Shown here: one piece after another, positions 26,643 through 36,846 of the stretch | Numbering within the stretch: the stretch's first letter is position 1 | Layout of the letters: each line of letters begins with the position of its first letter | NCBI RefSeq assembly: GCF_900098925.1 | Contig: NZ_LT622358.1 | Location: 658,915-722,914, forward strand | Reading direction: 5' to 3' | DNA length: 64,000 nt | Source: Bacillus massiliglaciei | GTDB lineage: Bacteria > Bacillota > Bacilli > Bacillales > DSM-1321 | The notes under the pieces: model-generated | What the model saw: the letters and a program-made list of their open reading frames with translations, nothing else | Told to the model about the DNA's origin: nothing | Database searches by the model: none | Translations under genes and position numbers: made by a program

Positions 26643-28586
26643 TTGTTGAATAAGATTATAGAGAGTAAGAAGGATTATTACCCCAGTGATTTTGAAAGGT
26701 ATTTATTCCATGAAGGCACTCTCCAGGAAGGGTATAAGCTATTTGGGTCACATTTTCTAACATACAATGGTGAGGAAGGAGTTAGATTTGTTGTTTGGGC
26801 ACCCAATGCCAGAAGTGTATCTGTTGTCGGCGATTTCAATCATTGGGACGGGAAAGAGCATTCAATGGATCAGATTGAGAATTCAGGCATCTGGGTGTTG
26901 TTTATAAAAGGCCTTGAAGAAGGACAGTTATATAAGTACGAAATACATACACCCGGAAAAGAAAAAATTCTCAAAGCAGATCCATATGCTTTTTATTCAG
27001 AAATAAGGCCAAACACTGCTTCTGTTGTAAAACGATTGGAAGGCTATGAATGGAAAGATAAAAAGTGGATGGCAGCGAGAAATAAAATGGATATATATCA
27101 TAAACCGATGTCGATCTATGAAGTTCATTTAGGAACATGGAGACAAAAGGATAATGGAGATTTTTTCACTTACAGGGAATTGGCAGATGAACTAAGCGAT
27201 TATGTAGCAGATCAAGGATTTACACACGTGGAAATCATGCCGGTAATGGAACATCCATTTGATAAATCCTGGGGCTATCAAATCACAGGATATTATTCGG
27301 TATCAAGCAAGTATGGGACCCCAGAAGATTTTATGTACCTCGTTGATCTTTTTCACCAAAAGGGGATAGGAGTCATACTGGATTGGGTTCCGGCACATTT
27401 TTGCAAGGACGCACATGGCTTAGCGAAATTTGATGGAACTCCGTTATATGAACCGGTTGATCCAGTTAAGGCGGAGCGGCCAGTTTGGGGCACTTTCAAT
27501 TTTGATTATGCTAAACCGGAAGTCGTTAGTTTCCTGGTATCCAACGTGATGTTTTGGATGGATGTTTACCATATAGACGGAATGAGGGTGGATGCGGTTT
27601 CCTCCATGGTTTACCTGAACCACGATAATCCATTGCCAGTTCCTTTAAAAAATGAATATGGCGGAGAAGAAAATCTTGATGCCATTCGTTTCTTAAAACA
27701 ATTAAATGAAGCGGTATTTCACAAATATCCCAAGGCATTAATGATGGCAGAAGAAGCAACTGAGATGCCGCTTATAACTGCTCCGACTGATAAGGGAGGC
27801 CTTGGCTTTAATTATAAATGGAACATGGGCTGGACGAACGATATCCTGCGTTATATGAAATTGGAAGTATGGGAAAGACCGAAGCACCATAATCTCCTGA
27901 CTTTTTCTTTCTTTTATGCTTTTTCAGAGAATTTTATTCTTCCTTTCTCCCATGATGAGGTCGTTCACGGGAAACGTTCTCTGTTGAATAAAATGCCAGG
28001 TGATTATTGGCAGAAATTCGCAAATCTTCGGCTCCTTTATGGGTATTTTATGACCCACCCAGGGAAGAAACTATTATTTATGGGCAGTGAATTTGGACAA
28101 TTCATTGAATGGAAGGACGAAGAACAGCTTGACTGGCTTCTTCTTGAATATGAATCGCACAGGCAGCTGGCAGGCTATTTCAAAAGTCTTCAGAAATTAT
28201 ACAAAGAAACTTCTTGTCTGTGGAGACTGGATCATTCTCCGGAAGGATTCGAATGGATTGATCCCAATAACAAGGATCAAAGCTTGCTTGTTTTCATGAG
28301 AAAGGGAAAGAGAAAAGGAGATTATTGCATTATTGTATGTAATTTTTCCAGCCGTTCATTTGAGAACCACAAAATAGGCGTTCCGTCACTTGGAAAATAT
28401 ATAGAAATTTTCAACAGCGATGATAAGGAATTTGGAGGATCCGGAAAATGTAACAAAGAGCCGGTTCCGGTATTAAAAAAGCCCTTTCATAATCAGCGTT
28501 ACAGTATGGAAATAACCGTACCTCCATTAGGCATCAGTATTTTTCAAAAACAAACTAAAAATAGAAAAGGGAGAGTGCTTAAATAA
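26643..28586 (+). CDS. glgB: 1,4-alpha-glucan branching enzyme
   Basis: 647 residues. Introduces alpha-1,6 branches in glycogen. An N-terminal CBM48 domain ([20 protein letters not shown]) precedes the GH13 barrel, with [11 protein letters not shown] (nucleophile Asp), [10 protein letters not shown] (acid Glu) and [10 protein letters not shown] (third Asp). The start is one of two adjacent TTG codons (26643 or 26646) directly after GGGGGG; the second has better spacing. First gene of glgBCDA; its stop overlaps the glgC start by 1 nt. Confidence 0.95.
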   Translation: MLNKIIESKKDYYPSDFERYLFHEGTLQEGYKLFGSHFLTYNGEEGVRFVVWAPNARSVSVVGDFNHWDGKEHSMDQIENSGIWVLFIKGLEEGQLYKYEIHTPGKEKILKADPYAFYSEIRPNTASVVKRLEGYEWKDKKWMAARNKMDIYHKPMSIYEVHLGTWRQKDNGDFFTYRELADELSDYVADQGFTHVEIMPVMEHPFDKSWGYQITGYYSVSSKYGTPEDFMYLVDLFHQKGIGVILDWVPAHFCKDAHGLAKFDGTPLYEPVDPVKAERPVWGTFNFDYAKPEVVSFLVSNVMFWMDVYHIDGMRVDAVSSMVYLNHDNPLPVPLKNEYGGEENLDAIRFLKQLNEAVFHKYPKALMMAEEATEMPLITAPTDKGGLGFNYKWNMGWTNDILRYMKLEVWERPKHHNLLTFSFFYAFSENFILPFSHDEVVHGKRSLLNKMPGDYWQKFANLRLLYGYFMTHPGKKLLFMGSEFGQFIEWKDEEQLDWLLLEYESHRQLAGYFKSLQKLYKETSCLWRLDHSPEGFEWIDPNNKDQSLLVFMRKGKRKGDYCIIVCNFSSRSFENHKIGVPSLGKYIEIFNSDDKEFGGSGKCNKEPVPVLKKPFHNQRYSMEITVPPLGISIFQKQTKNRKGRVLK

Positions 28587-29752
28587 TGGCATCAAAAAAA
28601 TGGATAGCAATGTTATTAGCTGGCGGTCAAGGTTCAAGGCTGGGAGAACTTACAAGCGCACTTGCAAAACCTGCAGTGCCTTTTGGCGGAAAATACCGGA
28701 TTATCGATTTTCCTTTAAGTAACTGCACCCATTCCGGAATAGATACTGTAGGAGTGTTAACTCAATATCAGCCCCATCTCCTAAATGATTATGTCGGGAA
28801 CGGAAAGGTATGGGATTTGGACTCAGACAGCGGCGGTGTTTCAGTACTTCCGCCTTATAAAGGAAAAGACGGAGGAGAATGGTATAAGGGGACAGCTAAT
28901 GCTGTTTATCAAAATATTCAATATATTGATAGGTATGACCCAGAATATGTGGTTGTATTATCAGGTGACCATATCTACAAAATGGATTATTCGAAAATGC
29001 TGGATTACCATGTTCGAAAAGGAGCACAGGCCACAATTGCTGTTATCCAGGTGCCTTGGCATGAAGCCAGCCGATTTGGATTAATGAATACAAATGAAGA
29101 GGGACGGATTACGGAATTTGAAGAGAAACCGGAATTCCCTAAAAGTAATTTAGCATCCATGGGCGTTTATCTATTTAATTGGAAAACATTAAAGAACTAT
29201 CTCATCCAGGATGAGAAAGACAGCCAATCAGAAAATGATTTTGGGAAAAATATTATTCCAATGATGCTGGAAGACCGAAAAAAGATTTTTGCTTACCGTT
29301 TTGAAGATTATTGGAAAGATGTAGGAACGGTCGAAAGCCTTTGGGAAGCTCATATGGATTTATTAAAAGATGAACCCGCTTTTAAATTGGATGATCCGTC
29401 TTGGAAAATTTATGCCCGTAATGCAAACCATCCGCCTCATTTCATCGCTCCGGAGGCAGATGTAAAGCAATCTCTTTTGAATGAAGGCTGCATGATTTAT
29501 GGAAAAGTTGACTGCTCTGTCCTGTCTTACAATGTGAAAGTAGGCAAAAATTCAACGATTAAAGATTCGGTCATCATGCCTAATGTCAAAATTGGCGATA
29601 ATGTTCATATTGAAAGAGCCATCATAGCGAGTGATTGTGTCATTGAAGATGGAGCGGCAGTCGGATCTTCCAACCCGCAGAGTGAAATTACCCTGATTGG
29701 TGAAAATACTTTAGTATCACCCGACAGTAAGAAAAAGATTACTTTCAATTAA
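28586..29752 (+). CDS. glgC: Glucose-1-phosphate adenylyltransferase, catalytic subunit
   Basis: 388 residues. Makes ADP-glucose for glycogen. The N-terminus [20 protein letters not shown] is the nucleotide-binding loop, [10 protein letters not shown] is the metal-binding segment, and [11 protein letters not shown] holds the glucose-1-phosphate-binding region. The C-terminal left-handed beta helix is complete. Confidence 0.96.
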   Translation: MASKKWIAMLLAGGQGSRLGELTSALAKPAVPFGGKYRIIDFPLSNCTHSGIDTVGVLTQYQPHLLNDYVGNGKVWDLDSDSGGVSVLPPYKGKDGGEWYKGTANAVYQNIQYIDRYDPEYVVVLSGDHIYKMDYSKMLDYHVRKGAQATIAVIQVPWHEASRFGLMNTNEEGRITEFEEKPEFPKSNLASMGVYLFNWKTLKNYLIQDEKDSQSENDFGKNIIPMMLEDRKKIFAYRFEDYWKDVGTVESLWEAHMDLLKDEPAFKLDDPSWKIYARNANHPPHFIAPEADVKQSLLNEGCMIYGKVDCSVLSYNVKVGKNSTIKDSVIMPNVKIGDNVHIERAIIASDCVIEDGAAVGSSNPQSEITLIGENTLVSPDSKKKITFN

Positions 29753-29771
29753 GGTAGAAGGGATGAATGTC

Positions 29772-30878
29772 ATGGAAAATGTAATTGGCGTTATCAATTT
29801 AATCAATGAAGCGCAGTATCTAAAAGAATTAACGGCACATCGAAATCTAGCTTCTGTCCCATTTGGCGGAAGATATAGATTAGTAGATTTCACGATGTCG
29901 AATTTCATTAATGCGAATGTAGATAAGGTAGCGGTTTTCCCAAAAGAAAAATTTCTATCTGTTATGGATCACTTAGGATCAGGAAAGGAATGGAACCTGG
30001 ATCGCCGGAAAGGCGGTCTGTATATCCTGCCGCCAATCCATCCTGATGAGACAGTAACCGGTGATATGAAACAATTTTATGACCACCTAAATTTCTTCGA
30101 AAGAGCTGATGGAGAAATGGTCATTATTGCGCCAGGCCACCATGTTTGCAAGATGGACTTTAATGAAATTATTGATTTTCACCAAAAAAACCATGCTGAT
30201 ATTACAGTAGTGTACAAGGATTTTGAGGGCGGGGAAGTTGAAAAGCCTTATTATCATAAACTGCAAGTAGATGAAGATCATAATATTACGGATGTCAGTT
30301 TCTTTAATATACCGAGAAATGGCGACCATGTATGCTTAGAAACATTTATTATAAGTAAAGAGCTGCTGATCAGTCTGATCAAAAAGTGTGTGGAAAACGG
30401 CGAATACGAATTTTTGAAGGATGCTTTAAAAGCCAATCTGCATCGTTTGAATGTAAAGGGATACTCTTTTACTGGCAGCATGCCGTTTATCCATTCCATT
30501 GAGACCTTCCATGCCAGCAACATGCAATTCTTAAATGCAGACATCCTAGAAGCCTTTTTCAACGACAGCTGGAGGGTATTTACTAAGGTTAAACACGAGC
30601 CGCCTACAAAATATGCGCAGTGTTCAAATGTAACAAATTCATTGATAGCTAATGGATGCGATATCGAGGGAACAGTGGAGAACAGCATCCTGTTCCGCGG
30701 CGTAAAAGTAAAAAAAGGTGCAGTCGTCCGAAACAGTATTATTATGCAAAGAGGCGAAGTAGAAGAGGGCTGTATCGTAGAAAATGTCATAACAGATAAA
30801 GAAGCCAAAATATCCAAAGAATCCATTGTAAGAGGAAGCAAGAACCCATTAGTCATAAAAAAGACAGAAGTCGTTTGA
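29772..30878 (+). CDS. glgD: GlgD, regulatory partner of ADP-glucose pyrophosphorylase
   Basis: 368 residues. A GlgC paralogue whose loop reads INLINEAQYLKELTAHRNLA, without the GGxGxR nucleotide loop, and which has PGHHVCKMDF instead of [10 protein letters not shown]. Such subunits are catalytically weak and activate GlgC in Bacillus. ATG 29772 is preferred to the ATG at 29763, which touches the AGAAGGG site. Confidence 0.94.
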   Translation: MENVIGVINLINEAQYLKELTAHRNLASVPFGGRYRLVDFTMSNFINANVDKVAVFPKEKFLSVMDHLGSGKEWNLDRRKGGLYILPPIHPDETVTGDMKQFYDHLNFFERADGEMVIIAPGHHVCKMDFNEIIDFHQKNHADITVVYKDFEGGEVEKPYYHKLQVDEDHNITDVSFFNIPRNGDHVCLETFIISKELLISLIKKCVENGEYEFLKDALKANLHRLNVKGYSFTGSMPFIHSIETFHASNMQFLNADILEAFFNDSWRVFTKVKHEPPTKYAQCSNVTNSLIANGCDIEGTVENSILFRGVKVKKGAVVRNSIIMQRGEVEEGCIVENVITDKEAKISKESIVRGSKNPLVIKKTEVV

Positions 30879-30891
30879 GGAGGCGCCTTTC

Positions 30892-32316
30892 ATGAACGTG
30901 TTATTTGCTGCATCAGAGTGTGCACCATTCATTAAGACAGGAGGGCTGGGGGACGTGATAGGCGCCCTGCCCAAAGCCCTTCAGAAACAAGGAATTAACA
31001 TAAGTGTCATTCTGCCGAAATTCGGTGACCTTCCGTTTCGCTATAAAGAGGAAATGGAGTACATAACTAGTATTGAAGTGCCCGTTGGCTGGCGCAGACA
31101 ATTTTGCGGTATTGAAAAGCTGGTTGCTGATGGGATCACTTATTACTTTTTGGACAATGAATATTATTTTAAAAGGCATGGCAGTTATGGATTTTATGAT
31201 GATGGCGAAAGGTTTGCTTTCTTCTCAAGAGGTGTATTAGAAGCACTGCCGATTCTGAAAGACAAACCAGATATTATCCATTGTCATGATTGGCAGACTG
31301 GTCCTGTCAGTGTCCTATTGAAAAGCCATTATCGCAGCCATCCATTTTATAAAGATATTAAAACGGTTTTCACCATTCATAATTTAAAATATCAAGGTGT
31401 GTTCTCGAAAAATGTGCTGTCTGAACTGCTTGATCTTAGTGACCTTTACTTCCATATGGATGGTTTAGAGTTTTATGGAAGTGTGAGCTATATGAAGGCA
31501 GGTTTAGCGTTCTCAGATAAACTGACAACCGTCAGTCCATCGTATGCAGAAGAAATACAGACACCCTATTACGGGGAAAATTTGGATGGTTTCTTAAAGA
31601 AAAGAAGCCACGAATTTTCCGGAATTGTCAATGGAGTAGATTATGATGAGTATAACCCTTCGATTGATTCGCATCTCTTTGAAACGTATGAAGATTATGA
31701 AGGGAAAATGGTAAATAAGCGAAAGCTGCAAGAGTCTTTAAACCTGCCGGTAAATGATGAAATACCAGTCATTTCAATGGTGACCCGGCTTGTCGACCAA
31801 AAGGGGATGGATTTGGTTCTTCGTGTTTTTCATGAAATCATGAGCCAAAAAGTTCAATTTGTTCTTCTGGGTACAGGAGATGAGAGATTTGAACAGGCAT
31901 TAAGAGAATTAGCACAGCAATACCCTGAACAAGTATCAGTCAATATTTTCTTTGATGAAGGACTTGCCAGGAAGATTTATGCTGGTTCAGACCTTTTTCT
32001 AATGCCATCCCAGTTTGAACCTTGCGGAATCGGACAATTGATTGCGATGAGGTATGGAACCCTGCCGATAGTAAGAGAAACAGGCGGATTAAGAGATACA
32101 GTTATCCCATATAATCAATTTACTGGAGAAGGAAATGGGTTTAGTTTTGCCAATTACAACGCGCATGAAATGCTGTATATTATTGAACAGGCTGTAGCAT
32201 TATACCGTTTCCAGCCTATGAAATGGAAAGAGCTTGTCAGCCATGCGATGGCCGAGGACTATAGTTGGGCCGCCTCTTCACAAAAGTATATTGAGTTATA
32301 TGAAAGCTTGAAATGA
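30892..32316 (+). CDS. glgA: Glycogen synthase
   Basis: 474 residues, a GT5 GT-B enzyme that adds glucose from ADP-glucose to glycogen. KTGGLGDVIGALPKAL near the N-terminus binds the ADP-glucose phosphates; PSQFEPCGIGQLIAMRYGT is the conserved C-terminal active-site loop. Preceded by GAGGAGG. Glycogen phosphorylase (glgP), which follows glgA in B. subtilis, is absent here; a strong terminator follows directly. Confidence 0.96.
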   Translation: MNVLFAASECAPFIKTGGLGDVIGALPKALQKQGINISVILPKFGDLPFRYKEEMEYITSIEVPVGWRRQFCGIEKLVADGITYYFLDNEYYFKRHGSYGFYDDGERFAFFSRGVLEALPILKDKPDIIHCHDWQTGPVSVLLKSHYRSHPFYKDIKTVFTIHNLKYQGVFSKNVLSELLDLSDLYFHMDGLEFYGSVSYMKAGLAFSDKLTTVSPSYAEEIQTPYYGENLDGFLKKRSHEFSGIVNGVDYDEYNPSIDSHLFETYEDYEGKMVNKRKLQESLNLPVNDEIPVISMVTRLVDQKGMDLVLRVFHEIMSQKVQFVLLGTGDERFEQALRELAQQYPEQVSVNIFFDEGLARKIYAGSDLFLMPSQFEPCGIGQLIAMRYGTLPIVRETGGLRDTVIPYNQFTGEGNGFSFANYNAHEMLYIIEQAVALYRFQPMKWKELVSHAMAEDYSWAASSQKYIELYESLK

Positions 32317-32332
32317 ATTCGTGGAAACGTCC

Positions 32333-32365
32333 GGACTGCAGGTTAATCCTCCTGCAGTCCTTTTT
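32333..32365 (+). terminator. Terminator of the glgBCDA operon
   Basis: Perfect 10-bp stem GGACTGCAGG/CCTGCAGTCC (32333-32342 with 32351-32360) and five T. Confidence 0.9.
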
Positions 32366-32505
32366 CATATTTCAGCTGTCTTAATAGAAGAACCAACTAA
32401 CTATTCTCCCAACATAGAGTCATCAAAGACGCACGCACGTTTTCTGCTGTGTTCCTTTTGGGTATATAGTTTTATATACAGAAAAAATAGGTTGGAGATT
32501 ATATT

Positions 32506-34011
32506 ATGAAGAAACGGCACTTAGATATCTTTTTTTTGTTTATTGTTTTGGTTTCAGTTTACGGTGTATTTTTTACGGATTATAGTCTGCGGACGAAGTG
32601 GTTTTTTATTGGGCTTTATTCTTTAATTATGTTGGTTACAATTTTTTCTTTAATCCTTGAAAATCGTTCTTCAGATAATACCTTAATCTGGATTTATGTT
32701 CTTCTTTTTCTTCCGGTTATCGGGTATGTGTTCTATCTTTATTCAGGGCAGCTCTACTTAAAAGGACATCTATTTATGTCCAAAAGAAAAAAAGACAGAA
32801 AGATCTGGATGGACCTTGTCAATGAAGCAACTGAACCAGAATTAACTTGTCTGAATGATCATCAAAAGAGTTTTGCCAAATTTGCTGATAATGCTGCTTT
32901 GCCAACAATCAGTACATCAACTAAAACGAAAATACTCAAAAATGGAAGTGAAACATTTACTGATATTATTAGCCATTTGAAGCAGGCAAAGAAATTTATC
33001 CATATTGAATTCTATATATTTCGAAATGACAGGATTGGAAGAACAATCATTGATATATTGATTGAAAAGGCTTCAGAAGGAGTTGAAGTCCTTTTTATAT
33101 ATGATGCAGCGGGAAGTTTTGGATTTAGCCGGTCAGATATAAATAGAATGCGGAAAGCAGGAGTAAAAGTCCATCCATTCTCCCCTTTGAAATTTGGGTT
33201 TTTTAACCAGAAATTCAATTTCCGGAACCATCGGAAAATTATTATTATTGATGGGGAAGTAGGATATGTCGGTGGATTAAATGTCGGCGACGAATACTTG
33301 GGGAAAAATAAATCGATTGGTTTTTGGCGCGACACCCATATGCGATTAGAAGGGGAAGGGGTTTATTTATTGCATACCGTTTTTCTATTAGATTGGGAAT
33401 ATGTCAGCGGGGAAAATATGCTTGATCACCGCCCAAGGAAAAGAAAGTATGACAATGAGAGGGATGGAGCTGTTCAGATAGTGGCAAGCGGGCCAGATAC
33501 ACAGCAGGGAATCATGAGTGATTTTTATTATGAGCTTATTTCCTGTGCTTCAAAGTCGATATGGATTGCGACTCCTTATTTTGTCCCCAATGAACCGATA
33601 AAATCAGCATTAAAGCATGCGGCTTTGAAAGGACTCGACGTTAAAATCATGCTTCCAGAAGTAAATGACGGTTTTTTTACTCATTATGCCAGTAAGTCTT
33701 ATTTTACTGAGCTGCTCAGGGCAGGCGTACAAATCTACTCTTATAAAAAAGGATTTCTTCATCAGAAAGTCATTATTATAGATGAAGATACGGCTTCACT
33801 TGGTACAGCAAATATGGATTTACGCAGTTTTCATCTAAATTTTGAAGTAAATGTGTTCATGATGGGCTGCAAGTCTATTTCTGATTTAGTCCGGCATTAT
33901 AGAGAAGATATGAAGGTAAGTGAAAAAGTGATATGGGAAAGCTACCAAAAGAGGGCTTTTCCGGTGCGTATAAAAGAATCCCTTGCACGGCTTTTTTCCG
34001 GTGTTTTATAA
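32506..34011 (+). CDS. cls: Cardiolipin synthase
   Basis: 501 residues. Joins two phosphatidylglycerol molecules to cardiolipin at the membrane. Two to three N-terminal membrane segments (residues ~5-90) are followed by two phospholipase-D HKD motifs: FRNHRKIIIIDGEVGYVGG and LHQKVIIIDEDTASLGTAN. Length and layout match Bacillus Cls/YwnE-type enzymes. Monocistronic in appearance. Confidence 0.95.
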   Translation: MKKRHLDIFFLFIVLVSVYGVFFTDYSLRTKWFFIGLYSLIMLVTIFSLILENRSSDNTLIWIYVLLFLPVIGYVFYLYSGQLYLKGHLFMSKRKKDRKIWMDLVNEATEPELTCLNDHQKSFAKFADNAALPTISTSTKTKILKNGSETFTDIISHLKQAKKFIHIEFYIFRNDRIGRTIIDILIEKASEGVEVLFIYDAAGSFGFSRSDINRMRKAGVKVHPFSPLKFGFFNQKFNFRNHRKIIIIDGEVGYVGGLNVGDEYLGKNKSIGFWRDTHMRLEGEGVYLLHTVFLLDWEYVSGENMLDHRPRKRKYDNERDGAVQIVASGPDTQQGIMSDFYYELISCASKSIWIATPYFVPNEPIKSALKHAALKGLDVKIMLPEVNDGFFTHYASKSYFTELLRAGVQIYSYKKGFLHQKVIIIDEDTASLGTANMDLRSFHLNFEVNVFMMGCKSISDLVRHYREDMKVSEKVIWESYQKRAFPVRIKESLARLFSGVL

Positions 34012-34099
34012 ATACGGCATTCTAATAGGAATCTATCTAGTTTTATATTATAGTTGTATGGTGAATGTTATCATATGATGTGAAAGAGAAGGAGTTATT

Positions 34100-34855
34100 A
34101 TGAAATTAGTTTCTTGGAATGTAAATGGATTAAGAGCGTGTGTAAAGAAGGGATTTATCGATTATTTTCAAGAAGTGAATGCCGATATTTTTTGCCTTCA
34201 GGAAACGAAATTACAAGAAGGGCAAATCGCTCTTGAGTTAGACGGTTATCATCAATATTGGAACTATGCTGAAAAAAAAGGATACTCCGGGACAGCCGTT
34301 TTTACAAAAAGGAAACCGTTGTCTGTGAAGTATGGAGTCGGAGAACAAGAAGATGAATATGAAGGACGGATCATTACATTAGAATTTGAGGAATTCTATC
34401 TAGTAAATGTCTATACGCCAAATGCAAAAAGAGATTTATCAAGATTAGAATATCGGCTGAAGTGGGAAGACGAAATCCGGCTTCACTTAATACAGCTGGA
34501 TCAGAAAAAACCAGTGATCTATTGCGGAGATTTAAATGTGGCCCATCAGGAGATTGATTTAAAAAATGCTAAAACGAATCATGGCAATTCAGGGTTTACT
34601 CAGGAAGAGAGAGGGAAAATGACCAGCTTGCTTGATTCTGGTTTCATTGATTCCTTTCGCTACCTGTATCCTGACAGAGAAGGCATGTATTCTTGGTGGT
34701 CTTATATGAGCAAGGTAAGAGAGAGGAATATTGGCTGGAGAATTGACTATTTTATTGTATCTTCAAGGCTTGCAGAACAGATTGAAAATGCAGATATTCA
34801 TTGCAATAGATTAGGGAGCGACCATTGTCCAGTTTTTTTAGAAGTATCCCTTTAA
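34100..34855 (+). CDS. exoA: Exodeoxyribonuclease III / AP endonuclease
   Basis: 251 residues, of the ExoA/XthA family, cutting at abasic sites and degrading 3' ends. Active-site motifs: LVSWNVNGLRA, CLQETKLQ (metal-binding Glu), YCGDLNVAH and GSDHCPVFLE at the end. AGAAGGAG precedes the ATG. Confidence 0.96.
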   Translation: MKLVSWNVNGLRACVKKGFIDYFQEVNADIFCLQETKLQEGQIALELDGYHQYWNYAEKKGYSGTAVFTKRKPLSVKYGVGEQEDEYEGRIITLEFEEFYLVNVYTPNAKRDLSRLEYRLKWEDEIRLHLIQLDQKKPVIYCGDLNVAHQEIDLKNAKTNHGNSGFTQEERGKMTSLLDSGFIDSFRYLYPDREGMYSWWSYMSKVRERNIGWRIDYFIVSSRLAEQIENADIHCNRLGSDHCPVFLEVSL

Positions 34856-34919
34856 TAAAAAGTTTAGAGCCGGTTTAAGAGGGCATAATGACATGTATGA
34901 AGAAGGAGGAGACAGCAAT

Positions 34920-35303
34920 ATGAAATCTTTTATTGTCAGTTTTCATCAAGAAGACCATGTAGACAGTATGCAGGTACAGAAGCTGGATTATACAGAATTT
35001 GAAAAGGCTGTTTCTGGAGGCATCCGCCAATTGTTTGACTTAGATACTAATATTGGCTATTTTGCTTTCTTGGATGCAGAGGATGAGGATGGTGATCTTT
35101 CTTATATGGTTGTGCAATATGAGGAAACCAACGAAGACCCAAGCGGTTACTATTCTTTTGCCAAAGATGACTTTTATGAATTCATGGCCCTCTATCTGCA
35201 GGGAATTAACGAGGAGGAAGATTCAGAAGAATACGGGCCAATCCATCATTTGGCGCATCTGCTGCATCATATTTTGGAAGAAGGCGGAACAGAAACAACA
35301 TAA
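34920..35303 (+). CDS. Acidic hypothetical protein
   Basis: 127 residues, strongly acidic in the middle and C-terminal part (DAEDEDGDLSY, NEEEDSEEYG) with a His-rich stretch (IHHLAHLLHHILEEGG) near the end. No membrane segment or signal. ATG 34920 follows GGAGGAG; the frame is open to 34893 but lacks a site. I do not recognise the family. It lies between exoA and a bidirectional terminator. Confidence 0.75.
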   Translation: MKSFIVSFHQEDHVDSMQVQKLDYTEFEKAVSGGIRQLFDLDTNIGYFAFLDAEDEDGDLSYMVVQYEETNEDPSGYYSFAKDDFYEFMALYLQGINEEEDSEEYGPIHHLAHLLHHILEEGGTETT

Positions 35304-35347
35304 AGGCTATTGTTGACGGCAAGTATGCCTGGAACGGAAACAATCAT

Positions 35348-35382
35348 AAAAAAACAACTTTCTGTGAGAAAGTTGTTTTTTT
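35348..35382. terminator. Bidirectional terminator
   Basis: A perfect 16-bp stem (35348-35363 with 35367-35382) with a 3-nt loop and A/T-run flanks, between the plus-strand hypothetical and the minus-strand UPF0316 gene. Confidence 0.9.
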
Positions 35383-35400
35383 GTCTCAGCCTCTTTCTAT

Positions 35401-35937
35401 TCAGGCCTTATGTTTATGTTTTGGTTTATTTTTTAGGCGATCCAGTAAAAATCCGCCTTTGAAGAAGCGAGGTTCATAAGAAATAATAAAGGCTTTTGGT
35501 TCAAATTTTTCAACGGTAGCAATTAACTCTTGTTCTCTGTTTCTTTTTGTCAGAATTTCGATTCGATAGCGGTTGCTGTCTCTTCCTTCACCGACATAAA
35601 GGGTTACGCCAAAACCATTATTCCTTAATGTATCCACAAGTTCATTGTTTTTTGTCTGAGTATTGACAGTGACGTTAATATAACCAATGGCTAATTTCTG
35701 TTCTATTTTAGTTCCGAAGATAATACCAATTCCGAAGCCTACAGCATAGACTATCATGGCTGCTAAGCTTTGGTCGCCCCCAAATACCAATGAGAGACCG
35801 AATACATAAATTAACATTTCAACGATACCGAGAATGGAAGCAAGAACGGTGATATTTTTAACTAAAAAAATCGTTCGCAGCGTATAAATTGGTACATATA
35901 CAAGCTGTAATAATAAGATGAGCAGTATTTCTTTCAA
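35401..35937 (-). CDS. UPF0316 / DUF2179 membrane protein
   Basis: 178 residues. Three membrane segments in the first ~90 residues (IYTLRTIFLVKNITVLAS, then GIIFGTKIEQ after the third), followed by a DUF2179 domain (~100-165) with the RYRIEILTKRNREQEL strand-helix pattern seen in YitT/YebE-type proteins. The cytoplasmic domain is thought to bind small ligands in related proteins; the function is not established. Confidence 0.85.
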   Translation of the reverse strand: MKEILLILLLQLVYVPIYTLRTIFLVKNITVLASILGIVEMLIYVFGLSLVFGGDQSLAAMIVYAVGFGIGIIFGTKIEQKLAIGYINVTVNTQTKNNELVDTLRNNGFGVTLYVGEGRDSNRYRIEILTKRNREQELIATVEKFEPKAFIISYEPRFFKGGFLLDRLKNKPKHKHKA

Positions 35938-36060
35938 GTCAGCACCCCGCTATTTCTAGAAGCTACCTCCATAATATAATCCAGTGGAAACAGAACTTCA
36001 ATAGATAATTTTATGGATATCTATGTTTTTCATAGTGTAACCTCTGATACTTTTGGAATG

Positions 36061-36091
36061 CAAAAAAATAAAGCCAGAACTGACTGGCTTT
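36061..36091 (-). terminator. Terminator of the coiled-coil/GT4 minus-strand unit
   Basis: AAAGCCAG (36070-36077) pairs with CTGGCTTT (36084-36091); on the minus strand a T-rich tract follows. Confidence 0.8.
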
Positions 36092-36099
36092 ACGAAGGG

Positions 36100-36846
36100 T
36101 TAATCATGGTTAGAAAAAGAATCATTATTTAAGGTGTTTTTCAGGAAGGATTCAAATTGCTGAGATTGATCATACGTAAAGGTTGGACGAAGCAGCTGGC
36201 GGGCAATACCTGTACTGAGGACAGTTATGAATTTCATATCCGGAATAGAGTACCCGGCAGGCACAGAAGCATAAAAAATATTCCAGATCAAAGGGTCATA
36301 CCATACCTGGGGTGTATCTACCTGAAAGGAAAACATTGAATCATACATATTTTTGCCTAGGCTCAATGAATTCCACTCGGAGTTTAACGGAACTGTACCA
36401 TCCGGAAGAATTTCTTCATCTTCGGATTCAGATATATCGGATTTTAGCTTGCTGTATTCTTTTTCTAGTGTTTCCTGCTTCATCTTTAATTTCTGATTCT
36501 CCATATTCAGCTGTTCAATTAAGACTTTCAATTTTTCCGTTTCTTCGTCGCTCTTTACGCTCCCTTTTTTTCTGGACTTTCCTCTCTGAATTTCGTCATG
36601 GTTAGATTCTTTGGCAGGTGTATTCTGACTTTTGAGAAAAGCAATGGCATTTTCCAAGGTATCTTTTTGTTTTGGCTGTGAGGATCTTCTAGAAGTCTTA
36701 TTGTCACTGATTAAATAATCAAATGTTGATTTCATCGTTCTGCCAGCATTAGAAACCGGCTTATTAAGTTTTTTTGCGGGATTCAATTTATTGGACCCGA
36801 GTAAACGATTCAGCTGTTTATTCAATTCCCGTTGCTTTCTGTTCAA
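36100..36846 (-). CDS. Coiled-coil protein with C-terminal FSF...GYSIPD module
   Basis: 248 residues, not a family I recognise. Residues 1-95 are basic and low-complexity, 100-140 form a heptad-rich coiled coil (EETEKLKVLIEQLNMENQKL), and an acidic linker (SESEDEEILPDG) leads to a compact C-terminal part. Residues 171-204 (MFSFQVDTPQVWYD through VPAGYSIPDM) resemble the C-terminus of the GT4 enzyme at 52777-54234. It overlaps the upstream GT4 gene by 4 bp (ATGA), so it is co-expressed with glycan synthesis. A structural or scaffold protein of the spore surface is a guess from context. Confidence 0.75.
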   Translation of the reverse strand: MNRKQRELNKQLNRLLGSNKLNPAKKLNKPVSNAGRTMKSTFDYLISDNKTSRRSSQPKQKDTLENAIAFLKSQNTPAKESNHDEIQRGKSRKKGSVKSDEETEKLKVLIEQLNMENQKLKMKQETLEKEYSKLKSDISESEDEEILPDGTVPLNSEWNSLSLGKNMYDSMFSFQVDTPQVWYDPLIWNIFYASVPAGYSIPDMKFITVLSTGIARQLLRPTFTYDQSQQFESFLKNTLNNDSFSNHD

